Source of the DNA: Dipteris shenzhenensis
Lineage: Eukaryota > Polypodiophyta > Polypodiopsida > Gleicheniales
DNA: 64,000 nucleotides
Strand: one strand, 5' to 3'
Assembly (NCBI GenBank): GCA_047967505.1
Contig: CM106538.1
Shown: one piece after another, positions 10,851 through 23,100 of the stretch
Position numbering within the stretch: the stretch's first letter is position 1
How the letters are laid out: each line of letters opens with the position of its first letter
The notes under the pieces: model-generated
The model's input: the letters and a program-made list of their open reading frames with translations, nothing else
Told to the model about the DNA's origin: nothing
Databases searched by the model: none
Made by a program: the position numbers and the translations under genes

Positions 10851-12926
10851 GGCATTGTTTCTGAGAACGAGAATGAAGTAGGGGTGGATCATCCTATATT
10901 TGATGCCAGGTTTTGGGCAAAGAGGAAGGTTCTCCCACTTTTTTGACATTGATGAAAACAATGAGAGAAGGCTTACTGACGAGGCCAGTCACCTGATGAG
11001 GTGAAGGCAGAGAACAAGGCAAGTGTCCCTACAGAGATGGAAGGGTGATCATCTTAGACGGGAGTGAGAACAGCTCATTGACTATGACCTTGAGGATGTC
11101 CAAGTGTAAGAGAACTACATTATAATCGATGATGGATCTTTAAAATTTCATGGGCATTACCTACCTGAGCCTCCAAATAGAGCATTGATCTGGGAGACTT
11201 CATAGGTAACAAGATGGAGCAAATAAAGTTTTCCTGGTTTCTTGATCTAACTAGATCGGGTTTCTTGATCTAACAATTCTCACTCTAATGAAGTAAGGGT
11301 TTGAGTTGGTGACTGCCCAGGATGATCTAGTGAATACTCTTTTTTACAATGTGATTGATGTACTGGCATCACATGAGATGAGTCCAAGTCTCTAAGAATT
11401 TAGACAGCATAAGGCTAACTGAGGGCTGAGGTATACTCCCAAAAAGGGAGAGGATTCAGAGCAAGGACCCATTGTGTCTAATCTCAAGATTCTAGCTGAA
11501 ATCAGGAGAAGTCTCTACTTAAAAGACGTGAGAAAGTATTGGGTCACTCTCTAACTGCTGAGTCAGACAGTTCAGATGTTGGGAGTCATTGCTGTGACAT
11601 TGATGTTGCGGGTGGTTTGTAGCTACTGATGCCTCTGGGGTGGTGTCATACAAACCTGCATATTTTCCCTCGAAACTCCCTCCTACACCACCTGTGTAAG
11701 CAAACGACTGTAGCTATCAGCTTCTCTTTAGCAGAAAACTACTGCGCACGATTTGCGCTCCAGAGTCCAAACCCCCTTCTACTCTACCTGTGTAAGAAAA
11801 CAGCTGTAACTAGCAACTTCTCTTATGTAGCAAATTTCAATCATGGAGTGGGGTACAAGATGTTTTGGATAGGCTAAAGTAGGAAACCTAGATTCCAATC
11901 ATGGCTTTGGGCCAGTCACTGGTGGAAGAAGATCTCCTACTACTTTTCTCTAGTGGTGCATGGAGGCCTTTCCATAGGTCCTTGGATTCCACATATCAGT
12001 GTGGCACAATCGGGGCTGAGGAGATGATCTCACACTGCTTATGGAGCGGCCCCTCAGCTCTGGAGATGTAGCAATGTCAACTCCATATCATCTCATCACA
12101 TATCTCTGTATGTTTAAATTGAGCCTTCTTAATTTGTTCTTTACCCTTTGACATATTCTCTGCAAATTGGTCAGCAGCAAGAACCCTTCCCTCAATTTAC
12201 ATGAATACATCTGGAAGGGTTTGATCATTCATAATTTTGAAGGGAGACTTGTTTGGTAGATATATGAGTAGAAGGTTGTAAGCAGCCTGTAGTCAAGGCA
12301 AGTAACCTAATGATAGCTCTATTGGAACTAATATATTATGCTTGACAAACAATATAAGATCAGCTATCTGTGAGCTCACCGATAAGAAGAAGCAGATACT
12401 GGCTGCTTTGCAGCCTGCTTCTAGCTCACTTCAATGATAGGGGAGCAGGTGCAGGTGATGGACTACACAAACCATCGAATTCCTCAATTTGTGAGAATGT
12501 AAAAAGGTGCTTGCAAGCCAGGCCATGCAGAATCTCAGACTTGCTCTGAGGTCTTCCCATGCACCCGGATATGTCATAGTATCAAGTCGTCACTGCCTCC
12601 TAGACATCATCCTCCACCAGCTGAGAAGAGCACTGCCTGGGGGACAATGTGATGTCAGGATCTCTCAATCATCTCCCCCACTCACTAGCTAAGCAGGGAT
12701 ATGACCTTAAAATGGAAGGTGGTCCACCTCTCTTTGAAGCAATATTCCTTGCTGTCAAGCAGTTCCAAGTAGGAGATAGGGTTCTTCCAATGAAGAATCA
12801 AATTAGTTGAAGATCACAAAAAAATAGGTAAATCTGGCAGTGAATTATCAAACAGTTTTTCTTGTCAAAAACAGATTTTATAGTAGGCTGATATTAGCAG
12901 ATTCATGGAGAATTTAGGGCACTCTT
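10851..12926. other. Unassigned intergenic or intronic DNA with a possible LINE remnant
   Basis: No convincing gene. A weak LINE zinc-binding-like string on the + strand (EEMISHCLW, about 12010-12040) suggests an old LINE remnant around 11880-12075. Otherwise I see nothing. Confidence 0.3.
12911..12926. repeat. Target-site duplication, left copy (16 bp)
   Basis: aatttagggcactctt is repeated exactly at 13094-13109 around a LINE tail insertion. Confidence 0.85.
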
Positions 12927-13093
12927 TTTTTTTTTTCAAGAAAGAAACTTCTATTAAGTAAGAGAAAAAACCCGCGAGAGCAAGCTCAAAGCGGAATACA
13001 TCATGAAATCATGAGGATAAATAAAAACCCCCCTCAGAGTGAGGTGGAAAACAACCAAGGCTGAGGCTGAAAGTGCCACCTCAACCCTGTAGT
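12927..13093 (-). mobile_element. Very short (167-bp) LINE family 1 insertion, antisense
   Basis: This is only the last ~167 bp of the family 1 LINE: the end of ORF2, the 3' UTR and the A tail, seen as a T run after 12926. It is nearly identical to the matching end of the insertion at 1590-2454 (about 1600-1755). An exact 16-bp target duplication brackets it. It is an extreme 5' truncation from a recently active source element. Confidence 0.85.
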
Positions 13094-13109
13094 AATTTAG
13101 GGCACTCTT
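13094..13109. repeat. Target-site duplication, right copy (16 bp)
   Basis: Exact second copy of aatttagggcactctt. Confidence 0.85.
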
Positions 13110-13507
13110 CATGTCAGCAAATTGAAATATTATAAAGAACAATCTCCCTCATAACGTTTGATTGCATTCAGGCATCAACATAATAAATTTTATCTCAAGT
13201 GCACTGTTTCCACATCAGATTGCCAATCTCATGTAAATTCTTTTAGTGATTGTGAAATTTATAAATTAGGATTCAATCATTTGCATATTTGTTTTGTTTG
13301 GTGCTATTGGTTCACAACACCATTAGTCAAATGACCAAGGTTGGGGTTTCCAGTTGGATCAACCCAATAGTTTGATATTGACCATAGAAGTATTGTGATA
13401 TGATCTGTTTTTTAAAAATTTCTCTATCTAAAGCTATCTTAGTCATTGCTCCTATGTTCAATCACTCTTTTCAAATGTGTCTGATTGCACTCATGTTATA
13501 TTTGCAG

Positions 13508-13693
13508 ATTGCCAGAAGTGCAAATGTGCCAGTTATTCTTGATGCAGGATCTCTAGAAGCACCCATTCCTGAAGACCTGTTTAAATGCATCACACTATTG
13601 AGTTCAAACGAGACACGATTGGCGCAGCTCACAAAAACACCTACAGGAAGTTTGGATGAAGTTATCCATGCTGCAAAAAAGTGCCAAGAAATG
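13508..13693 (+). CDS. Ribokinase exon (62 codons)
   Basis: The acceptor is tttgcag at 13501-13507 and the donor is atg/gtactc at 13693/13694. The exon starts and ends in phase 0. It encodes the region from VPVILDAG to KKCQEM, including LLSSNETRL. Confidence 0.85.
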
Positions 13694-14090
13694 GTACTCA
13701 CATCTCTTTTTTTTACTTGCTTCCTTGTGTGTGTGTGTGTGTGTGTGTGGAAATTCTTCTGGATCTTTGGTTTTCATCTGTGCATTCAGGAGTTTGATCT
13801 TTTCTTTGTTTGGGTTCGTTATTGGGCACTTTGCAGTTTGTGGATAAATAGGAATTGTAAAGTCTTTGGTGATCCAACATTTTATTTATTTTCTTTCTTC
13901 AAGCGTTCTCTGCAACAATCTTTTTGTGACTGCTTGCAGACTCACTACATCGATCATGATGTATATTTAGCATATACAGAGATTTTCAGCTGATGTAATT
14001 TCTAGCTCCTCGCTTTGAGGTGGCTTTTCTTGTTATATAAACAATCATTGCTTTCACTATTAAAAAAAAGTGTGTGTGAGCGAGAGTGAG

Positions 14091-14129
<39 letters not shown>

Positions 14130-17100
14130 GCCTAAGCCTAGGGCTAAGGACTAAGTATGGAAAACCAATATGGAATAAACTCAAGGAAGAAAGGATCAAG
14201 TCGAGAAGTTGTTCCCAAAATGAAGGCTCCTTTCAAGACAATGTATTGCCAATTCCTCTATATAGCATATATTATGAAAGCGTTGGGACATGAAAAAATA
14301 AACACATCCAATGGAGCTTCTTCAGACCATATAGGAAGAGAGAATGTGAATGTAGCTAGGAATTCTGTGAAGACAACTGTTGGGTTATTTTGGAGCTAAG
14401 TAGTGTGAGCAGGGTTCTAGTTAGTGCTCTAGTGTAAAAGGGTTATTCGGTCTAGTGTGCGCTTGGAGGGTCAAGTGACCTTTCAAATTGAGATGGTCAT
14501 AATTTGATTTGTGTGTGACATCATCTATGATGTCAGTAAGATACTCTTCACTACTGATAGCATCAGTGATGATAGTGTGGGAAGATAAGGCTACCTCTAG
14601 CCTATAAAAGAGGCCATTGTACTTGCTATCAATATCAATCTGAATGAGTACTTTGCCTCACGCCTTTGCATCTCATCATGTGATCTCCTGCATTGATTCC
14701 CCTGTGATATCAGAGCTAGGTCGGATCTCATGTTTGTCTGTGCAAGTCGACACCATCTCTTAAAGGAAGATCTTCCCCGTTCCCTAGTTCTTGGCAGCAC
14801 TACCGCCATCGCCATTTTTTGGCTCTATCAAGGCACAGCCATTTTGGGGCAGAACCAGATTTGCTTGATTCATTTGCTTGGCCTGCTCCTAAGCATCCAT
14901 TGCGCAGCTATTTTTTACACATTGCCGGCCTATTTTCTCCTGGTGTGCAGAAAAGGCTTCTGTCTTCATACAGTTCTTCCCTAGCTGTTTACAGTAGATG
15001 CACATCAGGTAAAAATTGCTGCCATATTTTTAAGCTCTGTAACGGATGACAATTGTTGTCGTATGAGGAGTTCTATCGCCATTTTTGGATGAAGATGATA
15101 TGTTAAGTCTGCTACTCTTTCTCAGCATGTTGCTGCTCTCACTGCTACAACTTCTACCACCACCTAAGAACTGATGCTGTTACTCCTAGGAGGAGTACAT
15201 CTCAGATGCTCCAAACCATCACCTATCACGAAGTAGGTTAGTAATTGCTGCTGCACAACATTGTCTTCAAATCTAGCTGCCATTATTATACTTTTGTGCG
15301 CCACCTGATCCTACATTTGCTGCTTCTCTATATCTCGCTGCCATTAAAATCAGTCACCTGTTTCTAACCTGCCGATTCTTTTACCTGGCTGCTACTTGGC
15401 CGACCAGGAGTTGCAAGAAGCAACAACAAACTCAATGTTTGTTTGGAGCAATACGGGAAGTCGGGGCATACAAACCATGCAAAAGATAGGCACCTGGAGC
15501 TGGAATGCCATGTGGCAGCAACTGCAAGGTGCTTCAGACAGGACAGGTGGTTGGAGCTGCAGTAGATGTCTACGTAGGGGGAAAGACAGGTGGCTCGAAC
15601 TAATGCAGGGTTGCAGGAATTCAGCCTTTGGATCAAATCGCAATTTCCAAATTTGTGGTTTTGGCAAATCTCAATTGCAGCCAGGTGCCTTTGGTGGAAT
15701 CTCAATTGTAAAATGATGAGTCTATCATATTTCAATTTTCCTAGAGCATGCAAATCCCTAGAAATCTTTTTTTTTTTTTTGCAAAAAGAGACTTCTATTA
15801 AGTATCAAAGAAAAACCGTTAGAGCAAGCTCCATACAGGATACATCATGCAATGCACGAAAAGCTCAAGAGCCAAAAAGAAAGGATTGAGGCTGATAGTG
15901 CCATCTCAATCCGGTAGAAACCTTCGAGAAAAAGGGAGAACCCCTCCAAACTCGAAGAAATATAGTCCTTCTAGAAGACGATGCCGTGAAGGGCCCTGCA
16001 TGCTAGCCCATATGGCTATCAAAGTGTGAACCGTGTCAGTCCAAATACCCGTGAACACCTGTGATGTGTGTATCTGGGTGCCATCCAAGGCCTCAGTACA
16101 TCTGGCTCTCCAAATGTGCCAAGAGGAAATGCTAGCCAAAATCTCCCAAGAGGTGTCCACTGAAACATGAGAAGCTTTGAAGGGAGTAAGTGGTACATCC
16201 TGCAGAGAGCAGGGCTCTATCACCTGCCGGTGGACCGAGAGTGCCCAAGAAGAAGGCTCACCCTCATAAAACACCTGGGGCCCGGTCAGAGATAACCATG
16301 CGACCGAGCCCCAAGTCATGAAGAAAGGGGAAGTGTGAAAGATGCTGAGTATCCGAGCAACCCCTTTCCAAACAGTCCTCGCCTGACTGCAGTCCCAAAG
16401 GCAATGTCGCACTGACGACTCTGCAGAATGACATCGAGGACAAGTGGGATCAGCCCCAAATCGTGATCTCCACAGGTTCACTGCAATCCCTCCATGATTA
16501 GAAAACCAAAAGAAAAGAGTGATCTTTCTATTTCTGAGGGATTTCCAGAGACTCCTCCAGAAATTTCTACGCAAATCTGCGGTGATGAAGAAGCTTTCCC
16601 AATGGGGGGCTCTGGAGGGAATCCAACCCCTACTGTTCAGCTGAAATCTCCTTTCATTACCAACCGTGAAACGAAAGAAGGGAATCCCCCTCTCTCGGTG
16701 CCCATGATCTGTCCACTCCCACTCTCCTGGGTCCCACTGCAAGCACCTGATAGGTGCACCTCCATATAACCACAACCTCCAGGATCCCAAGGCCAAGAGC
16801 AGAGGGTCGGGGTCTAAGTACCACTGCAAGCCCGCTCCATGGTCCACAAAACCAGCAATCCTGACAGGCTGAAAGGCAACCTCAAGAAGAATGCCATCCT
16901 TGGATGTAGAAAGTAAACCTCCCCCCAAGACCTCGGAGAGCGATCACCTGTAAAGGAACTGATGTCCTCGAAAAAGCCCCCATCCAAGTGGTGGAAGTAA
17001 TAGGCAACTCAACTGTCCATTCCACCGGGATGGCTGCATCTATCTGCTGAATCCTGCATGCTACCCCTCTGAGGTGACTCACGGACTGCAGTCTCTGATC

Positions 17101-20100
17101 CTCCGGTAGCCTAATAAAAGATTTCCAAGTGCCTACTGTGTAGGCGGGGCCTCTCTCCCATTTAGACCACTGCATGTAATGGGAAGTGCCTAGTGGTCTG
17201 GCATGCTCGTCAAGAATACTATCATTCCAAATGATCGGCTGCCTATCAATCTCTTCGACGGTAGAAGGTGGAATCCTTCGAAGAGTGTTCCTGAAGCTCC
17301 CCCAAGCTTTCAGGATGGCAGTCATGAGAGGAGAGGTAGGAGATCTGAGAGGGGCTGAAGTGAAAATCCAGCAAGGGCTGTCCACCCAATCATCTCCCAA
17401 GGTTGGCGTGCAAGCCTGAATGCGTCCAAAAAAGAAATCCTTCCAAGGTTCCTGCCCAGGCATGAGTCCCCTCACCACCACCTTACAAAGCAATGCCCTG
17501 CACTGCAAGTCCGGGTCAATGACATTAAGGCCCCCTTCACATGTAGGGAGAATAATGGTCTCCCAGGCCACCCTTGCTGCAACATCTGCTGTGCCATCAA
17601 GTCCACTCCATAAAAAATTCCTGATTGGTCTGATGAGCTGAGTGATGCAATCCCTAGACCGGCACCAACAAGAACACACAAACCAGGAGGTGGCCAAGAG
17701 AACCTGGTTCACTATAACAACTCTAGATGCAAGGTCGAGTTTGGCAGAGCTCCAGAAAAGGAGCTTTTTCCTTATACTTTCTAGTACTGGGGCAAACTGC
17801 TGTGCTGGAGAGATGTCCAATCCTACCTGGCATCCCAAATACCTGATAGGAACACCCCTCTAAATCCAGGAAAAACCAATGTCAACTCCCCAGCCTGGAG
17901 TGTCCTCATCACTGATCCAAAACCCAAAGGATTTATGCCAGTTAATGTGTGCCCCTGCAGCTGAGTAAAAAATATCCAAGGTTGTCCGAAAAGAATCAAG
18001 TGACTACGAAGAGGCCTTAATAAAAATAGCAGTGTCATCAGCCAACTCACAGTCAAAAAGCTCCTGCTCCTGTCTCAAGGGCAATCTCAGCCCAAAAAGC
18101 TCACCCTGAGATCTCAGAAAGATACTCATAGCTTCTGCCACAAAAAGAAAGAGGAAGGGGGCTAAAGGGCATCCCTGACGAACTGATCTGGAAATCTGAA
18201 ACCTGTCACCCCTTACCCCTCCAATCAAAACCTGGCTGATCTGTAAAGGGAGGCCACCCCTCTGATCCAAGCATCTAAAAATCCAAACCGTAGAAGAGTG
18301 CCCTCAAGAAAACCCCAATCTACTTTGTCATAGGCTTTCTCGAAGTCCAAGAGTAAAACTGCTAGCCTCTGCCCACTCTGCATAGCCCACTCTGTGGCTT
18401 CCCAAAAGGAAAAGATATTATAAAAAATGCTCCTGCCATGCACAAAGCCTCTCTGAGTATCATGGATGAGGTCTAGAAGAAAAGGCTGTAATCGGATGCT
18501 GATCGCCTTGGCAAGGATTTTGTAAAGAGTGCCCAAAAGAGTGATGGGTCTCCAATGGGATACAAAATTCATGTTGCCACCTTTCGGGATAAGGTGAATG
18601 AGTCCCTCGGTCAGTGAGTCAGGCATCTCACCCGAGTCCCAAATGCCCTGCAGGGCTGAAGTAATATGATCACCTATCATATCCCAAAAGGCTATAAAAA
18701 AAGGAGTAAGACCATCGGAACCATGGCATTTGCCCTTATGAAGGGCAGAGAGAGTAGTCTTGAATTCTTTGTTGGTAAAGCGTGCATCAAGTAAGCATAA
18801 CATCTCTGGGGTGACCAACACAGGTAAACTCTGCCAAACTTCACCTCTCTGGCCTGTGAGTTCGGATCTGCGGAAAGTAGGGAGGTATAGAAAGCTGTCG
18901 CTAAATGCATGACGGTTTTCGGATGGAACTGCAAAATGCCGTCAGAGTCAATAAGCTGCTTGACACTCTCTCTACTATGTCTGGGACCAAGTGTAGAGAA
19001 AAAGTGTTTATTGACTCTCGCTCCCATCTGTATCCAAAAGGACTCCCGTGCATGGAAGGCATACTCTGCTCTCTGATCAAGCAAGGTCTGCAAGTGAGCC
19101 CTTGCCGCAGCAAGGCGCTCCTGTATCCAAGCATCTGATGGTCGTTTCTGCTCCTCCCTCTGTAGGGCTGCCAATTGCCGGCGGATACCGATCTCTCGCC
19201 TGAGTACCTCACCTCGCCGAGCACTAGCAACGGAGTGATAAAAGTCGCTGATACTGGCAAGTGCTGTGGCCACATGTGAAGGACTGGCCACCCCCCTGCA
19301 TATGAGAAACCCAGATCTCCAACACTGCCTCTGTGAGAGTCTCATCCGTGTATAAGGCATCGGGGATCTTGATACTGTGAGACCGTCCTCTCAGATGAGG
19401 CTCTGAGATGGACAAAATTACCGGAAAATGGTCTGAAGTGGAAACACCGGGTGCAATGCAAACTGTCCCCCCTCTATCAAGAGCCCAGTCACCCACATAG
19501 AATCTGTCAATCCGAGCATGGATGGGCATCTGCACCCTATGATTCGACCATGAAAACAAAAGTGACTGAGACTGAACAAGAAATGCATCATCTGACCAAA
19601 CATCTCTGCCACTGAACCTGAACAAGAAGGCATCCCAGGCTGCTCTCTCAAGGGAGTGGATACCACCTTCTCTGCCCCCTTTCTTATCAGAAGGTGCCTC
19701 AACCATGTTGAAGTCACCTCCAATAATCCACGAATCCGCAATGTCAGCCCACGGGAGCAACTCTTTCTAAAACAAAACACGGTCCCCTCTGTTGTTCGGA
19801 GCATAAAGGTTGAGGAAACCAACCTTACGTCCGTCAATCAGAAGTAAAACCCACTGGGCCCTGGAGGGGGTTATGGTACCATGTCCAATGACCAGAGGGA
19901 GAATAGAGTCTGAAACTGAAATGCATGTACCTCCTCTGGTTCCCAAGGCAGGAAGCCAAAAAGTCCGGCCTGAGAGCAGCTTACGTGACTTGGAGCAATC
20001 TCTAATATCCAGTTTGTGTTCCTGAAGAAAAAGAATGTCTAGGGAACCACCTGAAACACCTGGATGGAGCTGATTGCTGATCAGCTGTCTGCGACGGCGA

Positions 20101-23100
20101 TGAGGGATGCCGCCCAATCCCTGTATATTCCAACTGGCTATCCTCATCGGCGAGAGAAAGTGGGTTGGAATACCTTACCCGACCTGGTGGCGGAAAAAGA
20201 AACCTCTACCGGAGCAGACCTCCTGCCATACACACGAGGTCCAAGGGGAGGAAAGTCCACAAGTGAGAGAGAGAAGGATCTCTCAAGAGGGATGCCGATA
20301 ACTGGCTCTCCAAAAGTAGAGGGTACAAAATCATCATCTGGGAGGCTAGAGAGGTCCTCCAAAGCGGAAAATGAGTTCCGCTGAGCCAGTCCTGGGGAGG
20401 GGGTACGAAGGATTCCTACCGAAGCAAGAAGAGAATGTAAAACCCCCTTCCCTCTATCCAAAGAGGGAGGCACCTGTACTGGATCCTGATCAAAAAGTGG
20501 TGCGGACGAGGTGCCAACAACCTGCGCTGCTGAGGAAGGTACAGCTTGATCCAAGGGTGGAGTCGAACAAGGCTCCTGAACAGTAGTCTCCTCCTGAGGC
20601 TCCAAGGGGGTAGCCTCCGAAGAGGTGGAGGAGTGAACTAAAGTAGAGGGCCTAGCCACGACCGTAACCCACCGTGGGCTAGAGGTGGTGCGGGGTGCCG
20701 AAGGGACTCGAGTAGCCCTAGGAGAGGGGGGAGCCCGTGTCTATGGAGCGGTAGGTCCTGCTCCAGCTATCTGTCGTAAGCTAGTACGAGCTGGTTGCTT
20801 TGTGGGCCTCTTTTTCTTCTTTGGGCAATCTCTGGCGAAGTGCCCTGAGGATCTGCAAATCCTGCACTGGTCCTACCGACCTGCAACCTCAAATCTCTGG
20901 CGGAAGAAAGACCCATCGGGTCGCTGTAGCATGATGTGGTCATCTGAAATATTGGGGTCCTGGACAATGACCCTAACCCTGGGTACCCTTCCATCCTGAC
21001 CGCCTCAGCAATCGAAGAGGGCTCGCCAGGGAGAGGAGGGATCTCTGCCACCATACCAAACCTCTCGCCAATAGCTGAAAGAAGCCGGTGATAAACTGAG
21101 GGAAGACCAAGGAACCTGATGAAAACAGAAACTCCCTGCTTGTCCTCTTCTTTAGCACATGTCAAAGCAGCCATGCCTAATATTAAATGGAAGGTTGATG
21201 ATGATAAGGATGATGATGATGATGATGATGACGGAGCAACTAATATTTTGCACTCCATAGGACATGCTATCCTTACACTTAAGTCGCGAGATTTACGGAT
21301 CAAGCTTCTTCGACAATCTTACAAGTTGAAAGGGACCAAGATATGGATAGTTGAGGAACTTACACGAGCTCAATTGAAGAATAAGGCAACAGAATTAGCT
21401 GAAGGCTGGGCTTCTAGGAAGGATGCAGTTTCCCGTGAAGTCATAGCACTAATCAAAGAGTTTAAATCCAAACCAAAAGACTCTCAGTCGTAAACTAATG
21501 TATGGCTGATTACTCTTTCAGACTATTATGTAGGTACTCTAAATAATTGGGGTTGCTTTTGCACTCCTTGGGAGTTGCCTTGTGCCCTCCCTAAAGCAGA
21601 TGTACTAGATGGTTTTTTGTTGTCCCATAGACCTATTGGTCTCCCGTGGACATAGACTTTCTTTCTTTCTTTCTTTCTCCCCGACTCCTCTCTATAGGAT
21701 GTCTCATAGGTGGCGTGATGCGACTACTGTCGAGATCCTATGATGATGGTATCCCAAATTGGATGAGTGCTCTTGGGGCTTATGTCTGATTTCCTATTAA
21801 CCTAGCATGCCAAAAAATGGAAGTATTGGTCTTCAACGTCTTTCAACCCCCTCCTTTCTTGTGAAGAATTCTGTAATTCTCTTGCTATCTAGGGCCATGC
21901 CCCTTAGCTGATCTCATGAGTCTAGATCTGATTTTGGTGACCTTGTGTGCAAAGAGTCTGGCGCATTTCTGGTTTGGGGTCACTAACTCTCATATTTTAC
22001 ATAGATGGTGACCTCCTAGATGTGGTCGCCTTCTAGTGCTAAGCTCGCCTAGATCCACTCTCTCACCTGTCTCTTCGTGGTAGTGAGGCCCACAATTCTG
22101 CCCACGACTGCCTTGTCCTGAAGTGACTGGACTGCATGCTGCACCTGTTGCTTGTCGGTTGGAGAAAGGATAACCTTAACTACTATGGGATTCGAGGGTG
22201 CTGCCATAGAGCCCCTTTGGCTAGACCAAGGGTCACCACCAAGATTTTCTTTCCCAAACAAGCACAAAAACTCCCGATGCGAAGAAGGGGAAGAGAAAAA
22301 GAAAAGACACTTGGAAGGTGGGTAGGGAAGTTGCCTCACCCCCAAGAAAGGCTAGGGAGAGCCCTTGAAGAAAGAGGCACCTCGAAGCAGCCCCTACGAC
22401 CCAAACCCGAACACACCCAAGGCTTGAGGGTCGAAGGAGGAGTCGAGAAAGGGCTGGAAGGCTGCAAGGAGGTCCTTTGAAAAAGGAAGCAGGAGCAGAG
22501 AGGAGGGAATGGGGGGGAAGGAAGCGGAGGGGAAGGAGGCAGAGGGGAGGCGGGGAAGGAGGCGAAGGAAGTAGAGGGGGAGGCGGAGAAGGGGGAAGGA
22601 GAGGGGGAAGGAAGCGGAGGGGAAGGAGGCAGAGGGGAAGGAGGTAGAGAAGGGGGGTGAGAAGGAGGCAGAAAGGTGGCGGGGGAGGAGGCGGAGAAGA
22701 GGTGGGGGAGGAGGCGGAAGATGGAGGGGGAAGGAGGCGGCGGATGGCAGGGAGGAGGGAGATGGCAGGAAGGGCGGGTAACGGGAGCAGCTAGGGAGCC
22801 ATAGACACTGATATTGAACAATGCTCAGTAGATAAGAAACAATAAACATGTATTGCCGCAAAGATGTAGATGACATTATGAAAAGGGTGTGCTCAATGTG
22901 CCACCATCTAGCAAATAGAGTACTGCCTAGATGTGGAACCCCTCTTCCTGGCATCTGTAAAACTCTTTCAGTCCATGTGTTCCTATAGAGCTTCAGTGGG
23001 CTTCTTAGATACCTCAGATCCATCATACCACTAAGCTTGTGGGATAATTCAACAATGTCATGGCATATTCCTACGCTCGCATAGTCCCACCTTTAAAAGA

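Larger units (their letters stand above)
15767..21150 (-). mobile_element. LINE family 1 copy D, nearly full length, antisense in the ribokinase intron
   Basis: This element runs from within ORF1 (about 21150) to a poly-A end, seen as T14 at 15767-15780, followed by the family tail (acttctattaagta on the + strand). It contains most of ORF1 and all of ORF2, so it is the best copy of this family here. It is antisense to the ribokinase gene, the usual tolerated orientation for intronic LINEs. No clear target duplication was seen. The 5' end lacks the pyrimidine-rich leader and about the first 120 codons of ORF1. Confidence 0.85.

Noticed and set aside
15364-15716. Overlapping frames on both strands suggesting a gene
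   Set aside because: They have no recognisable motif and lie inside the ribokinase intron between an LTR fragment and a LINE.
15740-21180. Target-site duplication around LINE copy D (tagagcatgcaaat against tagcacatgtcaaa)
   Set aside because: The match is too weak and needs gaps, so it was not annotated.
22336-23026. Proline-rich - strand frames resembling an extensin
   Set aside because: They are pure composition effect of the polypyrimidine LINE leader.
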